This document shows, piece after piece, positions 48,350-62,149 of a stretch of 64,000 nucleotides of DNA. The notes below the pieces were generated by a model. It had not been told where the DNA came from. It made no database searches and saw nothing but the letters and a program-made list of their open reading frames with translations. Source of the DNA: Chondrosia reniformis (Eukaryota > Porifera > Demospongiae > Chondrillida > Chondrillidae); assembly GCA_947172415.1 (NCBI GenBank), contig OX359194.1, positions 5,146,001 through 5,210,000 of the forward strand. Direction: 5' to 3'. The translations under genes and the position numbers were made by a program. Every line of letters starts with the position of its first letter. The first letter of the stretch is position 1.

Positions 48350-48966
48350 GAATTAAGATTCTTTAAAGTTTTGCATTGGATACACACTCTTAATGGCCTA
48401 AATCTATATAAGTAGTTAAATGTTTTCACACTGGCTTAATAGTGAGTAAACTGCAGGTTATACATGCAGAAAACTTTCCTAAACTATAATTAGTAGCACA
48501 CAGCACTTGCATCTTCGCCATGAGAACAGTCCTAATAATAAATTTATAATAATTACTTTTTGAAACAAAATTTGTAATACATAGATAACAGTTCAGTAAT
48601 TGGAATCACATACAGATGCTATGTATTCACACCTTTAATATGTATTATGCAAGATGCTGTCTTAATGAAATTATCAATTAACACTTAATAAATCGGCAAC
48701 GGTGTATGTATTTCTATTTAACTACTTTGCAAACAATTAATGTTCATATACAGAGCAGTGAAGGTTGAATGTAAGCAAAAAGTGTATTGTTGTTATATGA
48801 GATGATATTTGATATATAAATATAATACATTGAATAGATTAGCCTGGTTTTTTGGCTATCCCAATATATGTATAGACACTACTGTACACTCTGACATACG
48901 TATATAGCAGACTATTTATAATGTATATATATACCACATGCATGATTTTACTAAATTGTTACTTAC
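48350..48966. repeat. 3' flank of lipid-transfer gene copy 2, copied at 1-484
   Basis: 48355-48780 equals 1-484. A weaker match at 12370-12950 flanks copy 1. A fold-back body end resembling 12750-12888 lies at about 48775-48870. Confidence 0.75.
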
Positions 48967-49864
48967 ATGTGCAGCTAATAGATGCTGAGCAGGAGTTGTA
49001 TGTGAGATGCCTTCCGCTACTGGACAAAGTCCACCTTGTTGACAGTGCATTCCACCTTTTTTTGTCACTCCAGGTTATCGATATCTACGTATTTCAATAA
49101 ATTATACATACATACATATACTCCGTTGCCAGGGCAACTGTGTGTGGTAAAATTGCATAACCATACAACCATAACAACCACAACCATATTGCATAATATT
49201 ATTATTAATTAACATTTATATACATGAATGTTAATTAATAATAATAAGCTGTGATCACTCGCTGCATCACCACCTCTGTGTCATTCTTCACGGTTTTTCG
49301 AAATAGAACACTGTTTCGTTCATCAAATTTCTCGGCCTGCTGTCTCAATGCTCTCTTATCGTTAGCCGTGAGGATGGCTGAAAATCCTAAAATCGTATCC
49401 CCTTTTCAGCCCAAGGTTGCTTCTTATGTATCTGATGATACGCTTAAATCGTAGAGTATAGGATAAATTATCCTATATAGGGTAGGATAAAATTTCCTAG
49501 TTTCGTTTATCCGCCCGGATAGTATATACTATCCGGGCGGATAAAATACACGGGGGATAAAATATCCTGTGACACCGGGATATACCTGCATCGGTTTCTT
49601 AAATCCTGCCCATATAATAATATGGAAGGTGGTAGGTGATTTCACGAAGCTGAAGTAAACACACCACCAAGCTTATAATAACAATAAAGCAGAGGTTAGC
49701 AGTAACAACTGAACTGAACAGAAGCTGAACTGAGCCATCTTGAAATCGATTGAAAGTCCCGTCAAAAAAAAGGCCCAACGACAGGGTATATATCACTCAT
49801 ACCTCGGGGCTGAGGTGTATATGGATTTTAGAAGCATGATCATGAGTTCCGAGGGCGCATATAT

Positions 49865-49895
<31 letters not shown>

Positions 49896-52800
49896 CACAC
49901 ATATTATAATGCGTGAGAGAGCAAAAAAGAGTGCATGAGTATAACTTGTAGTGAAAAAATGATTTCACTTTCATCTTTCAAGAGACTTACACGCCATCCT
50001 CTCCTTCTTATACTCCTAGTCTGATAATAAGCAAAAAGATCCACGTAGCAGCTTGGCCAGCCACTGTATATTTGCAAGCAATTTGAAAGAGTTAGCTTAG
50101 GCTGAAAATCAACTTTGATACAGAATTTTGGTTCAACCTCATACACAAAGTTTCCCGATATTTCAATACCCCCTCTGACAACCCCAACCAAACTAGCACT
50201 TGCTCCTGCTGATGGTTGCAATGTTATTCTTGGTACAACTGATCCACAGGCAGCATAGTTCCTCTCACATGCACAGTAATTTAATGTTCCTGAAAGGACC
50301 ACACTCATCTACATAATATTTATACGATATATATAATGAGTGTAAAATAAATCCATCAATCCATATGTATATACATATAATATCTTTTTTGTTAACATTT
50401 AACCAATAAGTCAAAACTATATAATCCCATAAAAGATTAAACAAATATTAAATACCTATTATATCATTCTAATAATCTAATAATCTAATTTATTAATATA
50501 ATGTTATATATTATACGTAATACTTATTCATAACAATTTTAACTTACACTCATGTAAAACCTCAAGAATCCAACATATATGAAAACACTAAATGAAGAGC
50601 TAAACAGATTGATCCTTGCACTTCCCAAGCTTTTGCTTCCAGTAACACAAGCCAAAGAAACAGAGCCATATTCATTATGCAGTACCTGTCCAACTATTTT
50701 GACATAAATTTTTTGATAGACTGAATTATATGATCTTTGTCTTAAAAATTCTATATGAACTGCTGTAGCTGTCCGTCCAAAAGCATGTCCTTTGGCAACA
50801 ACCTTTGCAAATATCTGCAAAATGGATAATGCATGGCTTTCATAATATGGCTAAACAAATATAGCATACATCCTATGTATATACTTTGTATTTCTGCCCA
50901 TTGTTTGCAATTCCTGCAAAACCTCCAATTCCAAAAGCAGCATATACTTTAGATACACCATATCTCTTGCCATAGATATATGCTTTATGTGATGGATAAG
51001 TTATGACATCACTTCTTCTGGAACTGTAGCTTGCAACTACATCAAAATCACTATTATATTCATCCCAGTCGGATCCCCTACGTTTTCGAACCTGGAAAAA
51101 TATATTCACCAATAATTCCAATTAAATAACTTATATGGGACCATGGCTGTTTACATTATATTAACACTGCAGATGTTATAATGGCTTTGTGTGCAAGTTA
51201 CAAGATGACATATGCTCAAAATCAATTTTGAGTTAACAATACACAAGTTTTGTATTTTGTATCGGCATAAGTTTGCATGTAAGCGTTAGTTTGTTAGAAA
51301 AAGAATTAAGAAGAATGAATTTGGAATTGGGCCTATTGCTGGTTAACCACTTTGTGATGTTGTAGAACATCGAAATTCATTTTGGCATTTAGAACACCAT
51401 ACAAAAATGACTGCAAATAGTCGAACATAACCGAAAAGCGAATCGATGATTTATTCCATACTAATATGTATAATTAATATTACATTAAATACAGTGGCCA
51501 TTTTTCCGGCCATTCCTATACTTTGCAAGTTACAATATATTTACTTGTACAACTCCTAGGATGGTCAAGTGAAGCAAATGTTCACAATATATATTATCAT
51601 TTTAAGGGAATTGTACATGACTTAAATTTAGCAAAAATTTTAATTAGGCTTCCATTTTCCCGTAAATTTCAATTTTAAAAAACCATTGGACTGCATACAG
51701 TGTGTACAGTATGTGGGATGCTTTATATTTGTCAGGTTTACCCACAAATTTACACAATAATTGGCTAGCTGACACTTATACATAGGTTATACATATATTG
51801 TACATAAATCACCATATATTGCATTTGAGTGGCTTTGTAGTAATTCTTTTTAGTACATACGTAACAAGGAAATGTAACATTTCAAGATTTGGTGAAATAA
51901 TGTAAATGTTTGGCCTGCCACCAAAGAGTAGTATAACTATATGGTATTTCTTTGGGTATCTCAGAGAGCCTGAAAGAGTTAACATTTTACATATACGCTA
52001 CAGCTACCACTACAATCGAGTAATAACCAGTTTAAGTTACAAAATGTTCTGACTCCTAGGATAGCTACAAACAAGTTTAAATATTAAATATGTAGTGCTC
52101 CTGCTACCAGCAAATACTTGACATTGAGACATTAATTCAGATTAACAAGATCACATTTATATATTCATAGAGCTACGTAGCAATAATGTAGAGTAAATGG
52201 CACATCATGGACAATTACATTTTCACATCTAGCATCTGTAGGCCCTATATTTTTTATGCATACAATACAAAGATATATATTTCAATAATACATTGACACC
52301 AAATAAGGATATACGTAGGCTCACTTCTGTGTAATTCTCGTGTTCTATAATATCTTGTTCAAATATTGGATCAACCAGAGCATTGTCCCACATCATTAAG
52401 ATAAGCTTCCAGCATTCTTCAGTACCTACCTCTAGAAGGTAAGCTTCTACCAATCTATAGAGTTCTTGGTTTTGTACTCTCAAAGCTGCATTTACAATAG
52501 CTAAACTTAGATTAAAAGAACTCCCTTCTTCCTCAGTGTTTTGCTTGTGATCCCTCTTTCCTGAGATCAAGGTTTTAACTATGACTTCCACTACCTATAT
52601 TTGTGAAGTTTATAGAAAAACTTAACAGCACCCAAATTATCAAAGTCTATGCACAAGCATATATGCATGAATATACTATACCTTACCTGTTCTTGGTTTG
52701 TTATGTTTAATAACTTTTCAAAAATTTCCTGGGTCTTTTTAGAACTTGTGTGCATTCGTAAGCTACTTATGGCTGCAAATTGAATATCTTCATTGTCATG

Positions 52801-53413
52801 TTGGACATATGGTTCTAAAGTTTGTATAGTGTTGTCCACTCCAGTATTACCCAAAGCATAAATCAGGTTAGTGATTGACTCAAACGAATCTTCATCTTTC
52901 TTTGTGTCACTGAGTAGCTTCTCTAACTTACCAAAAATAAGTTGCTTTATTTCAATCTACATATAATTGAAAGCTGCATAAAATATACAGATTTAGCTGG
53001 AGCTACAACCTTACTTACCTCATCAGCATATCTAGCCATTGATCCTAGAACTAATAACAGGGGATCATTGTTTTGAATTAAATTAGCTAAAACTTCAACT
53101 GTAGTCCTTGTTACTCCAGGAAGAAAGGCCAAATTAATCTGCAATGTTTCAATTTCTTTTGCTTCATATTCTTCATAATTATTTCGTAATTCAACCAAAG
53201 CATCCCTTAGCACCTGCATACATTATGGATTGCCATAATGCAATCATGTACGTTTTTCACATAATGTATATAAACAGTCTCGATTGTGGATTAAGAGAAC
53301 AAGTATAGTTTGAGTTTAAAATTAACTTTCTTTCTGTGTTGTACTTATTACTGTAACTTTATACTTATTTTTAGCAGGAGTATAGGGCAGTAAGTATATA
53401 AATCTCTCTCTCT

Positions 53414-53447
<34 letters not shown>

Positions 53448-56400
53448 CTACATATAGATATATGTACAACTACTAATACATCTTGGGTTATCATACTTCT
53501 TGAGCTTTTATACTCTTCACTGCTACCAGTAATGAGTAAAGTATTTTTCTCATTTCAAAATCACTTTCCTTCTTCCCTGACCATATCTACGCATATATAT
53601 AGTAGAACCACCAATTTATGTATTTATAATGTTTGTATACCACATTGCCACAGAAATGTAATGATAATGGGGGTCATTGTCTACCATATACAGTGTGAAT
53701 TGCTGATTAATAGGATATACAGCATGAACTAGTTAATACAGAAAGTGAAGTAAATCTTTGCATTTGTTTTCTTAGTTATTGGCCATTTCTTTAGTACCAG
53801 AAGTAAATTTATGAATTCCTTAGCCTTTTTAGTAATTTCCTCCTAGGCTGTTCAAAAGCCATGGCAATGGGATATATATAAATCAGTTATATATAGCCAA
53901 TCGCCTCAGACTATATAGCTTCCACCAAATTATAATTACTTGGCCACGGTTCCACCTCACCCTCATATTAAATTTTGGCTATAGTCCTTGCCTCTGGGCT
54001 ATTAACTTACATGCATATTGTAACAAAATTATAATCTGTATATACGTATATAAAAACGTTTACAGAGCATTGTCATTATTATATATTATACATACATGAG
54101 CCACATAAATAATCTTAGAATAAAGTAGACTTTGCTAACCTGATGAAAATATATGATAAGGTCATCCATGACTGGACTAAAGTCAGATGGCATATCATAC
54201 TGTGATTCATATATCAGCAGATTTTTAATTGTGTTCACTAAAAAGTAAATTTTTAATATATTATATTAAAAAATATCTATAACCTACTTAATATCTACAA
54301 TCAAGTACTACACAGTGCAAATTACAAAATGCTACAATCAACTTAACCTGAAAGCCACATTTCTGGCCTTTAGGGGTAGTCAACGGCCTACATGTGTTAA
54401 TTTCTTGTCATAAAGTTTATAGACATAAATTATTGGGACAATATTATCAGTATTATAGGAATACAACACTTTGCTTAAATACTGCAAAATCCACTCAAAT
54501 TTTGTCAATCTAGTTCAATTAGCCGAACAGTGAGTGGCTGTAATTTTTATATGTATTATGCAATTAACCAGCCTGATTTTTCTATTAATATATATTTTTG
54601 TATATTTTAGATAAGTACAGTGCAAGTTACATGTTAGAGTAACTAATAATATACACATCTTTAAAATAATTAGATACACAGGTAATATTTTAAACTTTTT
54701 TGAACATGTAGAGACTGTAATATTTCTGCAAAATTTTATACGATAGTCTTTTAATTAAGAATCCTGATATACTAATGTATAATGCAAATTAGTGCTGGTT
54801 ATAGAAACAACCACTGAATATAGGGATGAGTATAATGAGTATATGCATATAATACATTCATGCACAGACTGATTCAGTATGGGCAATGTACCTAGTTTAA
54901 TCTGTGTGGGATCCTTATGAAGCTGCTTCAAGGCAATTGGAATGGATGGAATTGAGTGTCTTAGCCAAGCAATATCTTCTTTGCTTACAGTTACTATATA
55001 AGTTTAGAGAAGGAAGTTTATATTTACAGAAGAATATAATAGTTTGAAGAAATCTATACTTTATGCACCATCCATATACAGTACGTATATATACGTAGCT
55101 ATGTATATAAATCATCCCTATAATATTTATGTACTATATATTTAATATATATATACGCATATAAATGAACCATCCATATAGCTATGTATATGAATCATCT
55201 CTATAATATTTAGGTATTTAACACTGCACAAATGCATGTGTACCTTCTTTGAAATTGGCCATTATGTTATGCTTTTTAAGACCACTCATCCTTTTGTTAT
55301 GCTCATGCTGTAGTGATCTCTTGCTAGCACCAACAACTATAGATTCTTCAGATGGCTGATGACAATGAATTTGGACTAATTTATAGCTTCCACCCATCGA
55401 GAATTTATTTCCCAAGTTAAAGCTTTCATTATAAGTGTCTTCAGAATATCCATCATTTTCTAATGTAGTCATACTGTTAAAGATAAAAAGAAAAGTTACA
55501 TGCATATGTATATACGTATGCACTTAAGTTCTTGGACAATTTATAGATATATAATATGCAAAATATATATCATTTTATTTAACAAACATTTGTATAAAAT
55601 CACTACATTGCTTTCTTACTTTTCAACATCAGAGTTTTCATCTAATGAAAGAAATGTATGTCCTGAAGCTTGCACGAGGACTCTGTTGTTGAATGTAGCA
55701 CTGTCCTCTTTGAAAAACGACTTTACTAGCAGGTTTTCTTCAGGTGAAACTCCTGACAACTCCTCGATATCGGGAGTAGTCACTGTTCTAGTAAATGTAT
55801 CTGAACCTTCACCTAAAAAACTATAAGAAGCAATAACTACATTCATTTTGGGTTAGTATTAGATTGTTTTATCATTTGACTCTAGATTTTACCCCACCAT
55901 CCAGAGTATATATAATGATGAGCCCATCACAGCTTTAAGATTCAGATCTTAAAGTCGCCTATTTTTAATATTTAGTAATCACCCACACTTTGGCTGTATC
56001 CTTTATCTGTTGATAAGGAAACCACAAGCTCTTTAGTTTCTAGCAGTAACTATCAACAGATTTCCACTCAAAACTTCCATCGTATTGCCATACTGATGAG
56101 CCAACATAAAATTTAACATATATATACATTCGTTTCATTTCATTATGTGCCAAATAAATGGCATTATTAGTTCCATTTGGATGTATTGGTAGGAAGAGGA
56201 AATGATAAACATTTAACAGAGAATTGTGGAATTTTAAAGAACCTCTTATCAGGAGACACCATATTAGTGGATCGTGGATTTGACATTGAGCATGGTGTCA
56301 GCTTATTTCTATATAGTACAGACAAATTTCTGGTATGATTGAGCATTTAATGCGTAAATTTTATATCTATTGCAAGTTACAATTTATATTATATATAATA

Positions 56401-58134
56401 ATGTAAATAAATAAATAATTAATTTAATATTTCATACAGTCCAATATAAGGTCCTATTATCATATTAAGGGAATTTTAGGAGTTTAATTATAAATACTTA
56501 GTAGAATTTTTAATTAGCCCTCCTTTTCTGTAAATTGGGAATAAACTTCTAATAAAATGGACTGTACAACATATAATATATAAAGGTACATATATCCCAA
56601 TCTTACTCGTAATGAGAATTGTAAATGCCTGACACATCTGTTTCTCTTCGTAGTTTTTCTTGAGCAAAGTTTGCTTGAAAAGCACTGGCTATTGCTTTTT
56701 TGATGTTTGCTATATTCACATCTTCTTCTTCCGGGTAAATAACTTCAGCAATCTGTCCATCATTTAATTGGACAAAGCAAAACTTTTTTTCAAATATTTT
56801 ATCACTAAGTTCACCACCATCAGTGCCATCAGAGCTATTACTACTAATACATTTCAAAAGGAAGATAAACATGTATGTATGCTATGAGTATATGACTACT
56901 ATATATACCTGCATGTGGTACTGCAGGACTATACACAAAATGGTGGTATTTGTATAGGTTGCAATACACAGTTTTTCATTCAAGGGTACATGGCATTAAT
57001 TACATAGTTAAATAACAGTTCTATATAAATTATAGTGCATGGTTAAATTTAATGATTCGGACAATTTGCATCTAAAGATACATGGTCTTTTTGTCTAATT
57101 CCTAATGACAGTAAATTTTAACAATTGGAAAGAGTTCATGTAGCTCTTGTATATACCTATACATATACGTATGTCTATATAGGCCTCTATATATTTATAT
57201 GTAAACATTATACTGTATTTATACATGAATTAATTTATAATCTAATTATAAGACATATGCCATACACTTTTCTATATATATACGTATAATATATGATCGA
57301 AGTTACAAATATACCAATTTTCTATGCATCTGTAGATTATGTATTTGCATCATCTATATACTGAATAGTAGTTAATAACAAAACTTTATATATTACCTTG
57401 AATTTTCAAAAAGATGCATTCCAGTGACACTTACAAATACCCTGTTTAGTGAGATGCAATACAGGATAGAATCTATCATTTTGTACCTTCCAGCTGCATG
57501 TACAAATACATATGTTTGTTATGAAACTGATAGATCAATTTAACATGCACATGCATGCATATCAGATATGTATAGATATATGAACAATCTGTACATGAAT
57601 TAATTTTTTATACAATTGTATTATATACGTATTAGCAATATGATAATTTATAGAGTCATGCACACTATATACAGTAGAAAATGTCCTTCCAGCAATGGCA
57701 ATTGGATAAAAATGTATATAATTACTAAATATCAGTATATATACCTATTATACTCACTTGATTCACAAGACACAGTAACATCTGTCTTAAAGGTAACATT
57801 AAGCTGTTCGTTTCCATCAAAGTTAAATTGATTTACCGTGTATTTGTAAAGACAACCCTCTACATGCTGCAAAGATCATATAAGTTGCATTATATATCTG
57901 CAGAAGCAAAATATTTACAACCTGGGATTTATGGGCCCCAGCTTGGCCTTGTGTTTTTTACTTAAAAGTACATACACGTGACACTTTAATATATTAAACA
58001 ATATAAATCCATACTTGACAATTTCCTGTAGGCAGATAGAAGTCTCCCTCCTCTTGATCAGATTCTGTACCTGTTACACCCATTAGCCATAATTGAGTTA
58101 TCAATACTAGCACCGTCAATTGCAAGATCTTCAT
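48967..58134 (-). CDS. Secreted large lipid-transfer protein, vitellogenin_N/MTP-like, copy 2
   Basis: Fifteen exons match copy 1 one for one: 58015-58134, 57758-57866, 57397-57493, 56607-56843, 55620-55820, 55244-55473, 54892-54993, 54140-54237, 53019-53213, 52687-52956, 52325-52594, 50885-51091, 50548-50814, 49991-50308, 48967-49084. All phases agree. It has whole-codon differences from copy 1: two extra residues in the signal peptide ([10 protein letters not shown]), three in exon 6, one in exon 11 and two in exon 14 (RRRGWR). The terminal exon was not identified; the copy 1 last exon has no clear equivalent. The first intron upstream of exon 15 has grown to about 900 bp by insertion. Absence of frame-breaking changes over 2.8 kb of exon suggests both copies are functional. 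Same family reasoning as copy 1. Confidence 0.8.
49085..49990. other. Intron 14 of copy 2 with about 760 bp of inserted sequence
   Basis: The equivalent intron of copy 1 is only 146 bp. The insert contains an inverted repeat around TTATTATTAATTAACATT (49198-49247), an open frame 49251-49454 of unknown meaning, the palindrome at 49506-49545, and a (CATA)n run at 49864-49892. Confidence 0.65.
49506..49545. repeat. Perfect 40-bp palindrome without spacer
   Basis: TTTATCCGCCCGGATAGTAT and its exact inverse. Related GGATAAA.TATCCT pieces lie on both sides (49460-49570). Confidence 0.9.
51230..51530. mobile_element. Solo fold-back body in intron 11 of copy 2
   Basis: TTGGAATTGGGCCTATTGCTGG, GGCATTTAGAACACC and the end GGCCATTCCTATAC match the body of the fold-back family. 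No hairpin head is attached. Absent from copy 1. Confidence 0.65.
53402..53446. repeat. (TC)n microsatellite
   Basis: Counterpart of 15974-16019. Confidence 0.9.
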
Positions 58135-59150
58135 ATCTGGAGCACAGACAGAAGTAAAGACTGCTGATTCTGTTGCTGGCTGAATTTAAGCTTCTGGGTT
58201 CTGTGATATCTCCAAGATCATGTATTGTGACTTGTCAATGATTGCTTCTTATATAAGAAAATGAATCCATTTAATTACATTCAGCTTTTCAGAGGATCAA
58301 ATCTCAGGTTAAATATGGTATGAAACCTATAAATTTGAAACTTCTTGAACAGCCAGGTTTCAAAGGGTGCTCAAGTATATGTGCTAATAGATTAATTTCA
58401 TGGGTTTCAAGTTTTTACAGCCCCCTTCACCTAGTTTTACAAACTTTTATACCTTTTGAAACCTGGCAGTTCAAAGAGTTTCGAATAGATTGCATGCTCT
58501 CTGAAACCTGAGGTTTGATCCTGTTAAATTATTATATACTATTTGCTATTTTACTTATCTGTAAATAGTCTATACAATAATCACAAGATTTTAAACATGA
58601 TAGACATATAGGTAGTATGGCTATGTTTATATGTATACATGTATATAAAACTGATAGTTTAGACTTTTTTGAACTTCATGATCAGTAACCAGCTACATAT
58701 ATAGGTATATAGTAGGGAAGCTTATATACACTGTATACACGTAGCTATAGTACTATGTGTATTATATAGGCTATCCTATGGCTTCTGAGAAGTTAGAGAA
58801 TATATAGGCAAGGTGGTCATAAAACACTTGAGGCTTAGGGTTGAAGGTTATATATATATAACCTATACAACAAGGATATAGTAATACAATTATATAATGT
58901 AATTCAGGCCTCTGAGTTATGTACATCCTTGAAAACATGAGTCCAAATTAAATATACTATACTCAACTAGTGAACTAATGAATTGCATTACATGCAACTA
59001 AATGTATAAGCCAAGTGGTTCGAGTTTGCTGGGGGCGCAGGAGTTTTTTAAACTCAAACTACTTGTTTTGCTTTTGGGAGTACTTATTAGCAGACTAGCC
59101 GCTCAAACTTCCATTGTATGTATGTACATATACACTGTTACATTTGGCAG
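58135..59150. other. Upstream region of copy 2; no gene, R1-related sequence
   Basis: 58690-58990 contains R1 segments (CTTCTGAGAAGTTAGAGAA, ACTTGAGGCTTAGGGTTGAA, GCCTCTGAGTTATGTACATCC). An inverted-repeat hint lies at 58280-58510 (CAGGTTTCAAA / TTTGAAACCTG). No coding exon is seen. Confidence 0.55.
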
Positions 59151-59159
59151 CATATATAA

Positions 59160-59690
59160 TTGTAGACACTGAAGAAGCTGCATGCATCAAAGACATTTAC
59201 AAAGGTTTCACTAACTGATAAGTTTGGTAATTTACCTTACTGAAAATATATAATGCAACTATAGGTTTCAGTACAAGACTTTGAACATGATATGTGGGTC
59301 TTATGGCTATGTGTAAATTACATTGTAAACAGAAGGTTTCAAATTCCTGTGTTGAAACCTATATAGTTGCAATATATTTTCATTATGGTAATTTAGAAAA
59401 TTTTCAATGATCAGTTACTGTATAACATTTGTAAATGGCTTTGATGCAGCTTTTTGATTCCACGTAAGTGTTCATGTCTGCAATTGCATACACTGCCAAA
59501 TGTAACAGTATATATAATATATTATGTCATGTGAAATATAGTCTAAGAACTCATTTAATATATATATATATAATATGTCTATGCAAACAAATGTATTTGA
59601 TTATTTATATATGCAGGTGCATTTAATTGCATGTAATGCAATTCATTAATTCATTAGTTGAGTATAGTATTTAACTTGGACTCAAGGATG
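59160..59690. repeat. Two R1 copies head to head
   Basis: 59160-59300 reads in plus and 59345-59690 in minus orientation (for example AGCTTTTTGATTCCACGTAAG near 59450, and AATTCATTAGTTGAGTATAG near 59645), forming a large imperfect inverted repeat. Confidence 0.7.
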
Positions 59691-60440
59691 TGCATATATT
59701 ATTCCAAAATTCCAAACGTCTACTGCAGCCCCATATCCACCTTATCATATATAGGCCTTTGCAAAATCAATGCATGCTAATAACAAACCTGCAGGCTTCC
59801 TCACCATCTCTGTTTGTCCCAATAACGCCAGTGACAATAATTGATCTCTGTATCCTCTCTCCTTACAAAAACCACCCCACTCTTCCGCTATGAGACCTTT
59901 CTCTTCGGCCATACTCGAGAGTCTGTTTTCCATGATCTTGCAAACCACCTTGCTGGCCAAGGAGGTTAAATAAATACCCTGAAAGTGTTTACATCACATA
60001 TTCCCTTTGCTTGCTTCTTGGGTACCAATACTCTCTCACTACAAAGAAGGGTACCCTTACATCCTCCCAGCAAGCCTCAAACAAAGCTACCCACACCTCA
60101 AACAACCTTCTCTTAGCATCATGTCCATCACTATATACACTATCAAGCCTTGGAGCTGCATCTCCTTAAGAGCCCATGATACCTCCTCTCTAGAGATTGG
60201 CTCACACAGATGTTGACTAGACTCTGGCCAATTCTCTTCTGTATTCACCTTAGTGCAACTGGTCTCCCTGTCTCCTTCATCATCACCACCCAGGACCTTG
60301 GCAAATGGTTTCTCCATACTTCAATTGCCTCTTCACTTGACTATGCTTCATCTCCCTCATCATATGTACGTATACCCATAGTAAATCACGACCCTGTTTC
60401 TTCATCTTGTTCCAACTGCTCATGCCTGTTCTTCTGATAG
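59690..60440 (-). mobile_element. LINE reverse-transcriptase fragment
   Basis: Minus strand, upstream to downstream: ISREEVSWALKEMQLQG (about 60150-60200), then MASKVVCKIMENRLSSMAEE, GGFCKERGYRDQLLSLALLG and LLLACIDFAKAY (59745-59960). These correspond to the K-x-PGxDG-preceding helix, the ILE.R, the QxGF and the F.D..KAYD regions of LINE RTs. It is interrupted, with a frame change between the two pieces, and lacks the rest of the RT. Confidence 0.75.
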
Positions 60441-60544
60441 GCCCTCTTAACCCTTTTCATATATATGTATATATATACATTGAATAAGTTTTGCATAATT
60501 TGACATGCATGTATACATAATATTATACGCTGTTACATTCAGTA

Positions 60545-61095
60545 GCATAAACAATATTAATTGTAAGCATTATGCAGAATCATCAAGGCAATTTACAAAA
60601 GTGTTATAATAACCTCAGTTTGCTAATTTACCATACTAAAAATATATTATGCAACTACAGGTTTCAGTACAAGACTTTGGACAGGATATTTATAATATGG
60701 GTATTATGACTATGTGTGATTTTGTTGAACTACAGTGACCAGGTACGTATGTAGTACATGGGTATATAGTAGGAAAGCTTATATACTAATACACTGTACA
60801 TGTAGCTATACTATAATATATGTATTATATAGGCTAACCTATGGCTTCTGAGAAGTTAGAGAATGTTATAGGCAAGATACATGGTCATATATATATAATA
60901 CTTGAGGCCTAGGGTTGAAGGTTAATATAATCTATTTGTATCACATGCATGCACGTAAGGATATATATAGTAATGCAGTGTTTTTGTAATGTTGTGATAC
61001 AGGCCTCTGAGTTTTCAATAATCTATGTACACACATCCTTGAAAACATAAGTCCAAGTTATATACTCAATTGACCTAATGAATTAATGAATTGCA
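60545..61095 (+). repeat. Dispersed repeat R1, long form
   Basis: Same segment order as 22277-22730, ending near CTCAATTGACCTAATGAATT. Confidence 0.7.
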
Positions 61096-61825
61096 TGCAA
61101 TTGATCATGAATTCAGACACATGTATCCCTTTGCATGGCCATATATTCCTGCATACTTATGTTACATGTATATACATATGTACATATACATGTACACTGT
61201 TATATACGTACATTCGGCAGTGTATATATACACAGTAGTGTGTAGGAAGATGTTTTCGTTGGGGGGCAGGCCCAGCTATAGTGGGTCCAGGGGCATGTGG
61301 CCTTAGGAAAATTTTAAAATTCTGATGCACTGAGATTAATTCTGGTTGCATACTGTGTATCATCAGTTGCAATGCAAATGCATGGTTCAATACCTGTGCA
61401 TACAAAAACAAAAAATGTCTTATTGATATGACACAGCTGTGCAGTTATACAGTGTCACAGTGGCATGTGTACACATAGGTGTGATGCTGTGTAACCATTA
61501 GCTGACCATATGCATGTACATGTACAGTTACTGCTCGCTGTGAGGCCGGGATAAAGAAGACTGGATATTTCTATATGCCATATACACCTCTGTGGGGCTG
61601 GTCTGGCATCTCTATATACTTAATTGAAAAAATAGAGTGGAGAAGTGGGCTTTAGTGCATTATCTATCCTACCATAGAATCTGAGATTATCTATGTTTTC
61701 AGACAACTGCAGCTTCAGCAGAGCTTTTAGCCAGCTGCTCTGAAAGGAAATGGGGCAAGTTGTGAAGTCCACAACTTGCACAATTTTTAGGGGAAGCCTT
61801 ACAGCCCCACTTCCTACACCAGTAT
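61096..61825. other. No gene seen
   Basis: Low-complexity ATATAC/TACATG sequence and a G-rich piece (61255-61310). Short open frames are unsupported. Confidence 0.5.
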
Positions 61826-62000
61826 ATACAATTGCAGACACTTACAGTACGTAAATGGAATCAAGAAGCTGCATGCATCAAAGCCATTTATACATGCCAC
61901 ACTAATGATCAATTTTCTAATTGACCATACTGAAAATATATAATGCAACTATATAGGTTTCAGTACAAGACTCTGAACATGATAAGCATTATATAGGTAT
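61826..62000 (+). repeat. Dispersed repeat R1, short copy
   Basis: GGAATCAAGAAGCTGCATGC, AAATATATAATGCAACTATA and GTTTCAGTACAAGACTCTGA. Confidence 0.7.
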
Positions 62001-62149
62001 TATGACTGTCCGTATATAGAACAGATATTCATTGGGAGTATAAATTGTATGTTTTTGTAAACAAACTATTAAAGTAATTGTAGAGCTGTATGTGGCCAGA
62101 TCATGATCACTGTCTCAATAGACCGTGATAGGGATGCATATCGTTTTAT

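Noticed and set aside
49251-49454. 67-codon plus-strand frame containing [15 protein letters not shown]
   Set aside because: Inside sequence inserted into an intron; no homology recognised and no splice context. It may be a transposon scrap.
59010-59090. GGTTCGAGTTTGC, resembling a tRNA B box
   Set aside because: No A box or cloverleaf around it; it is part of a short inverted repeat.
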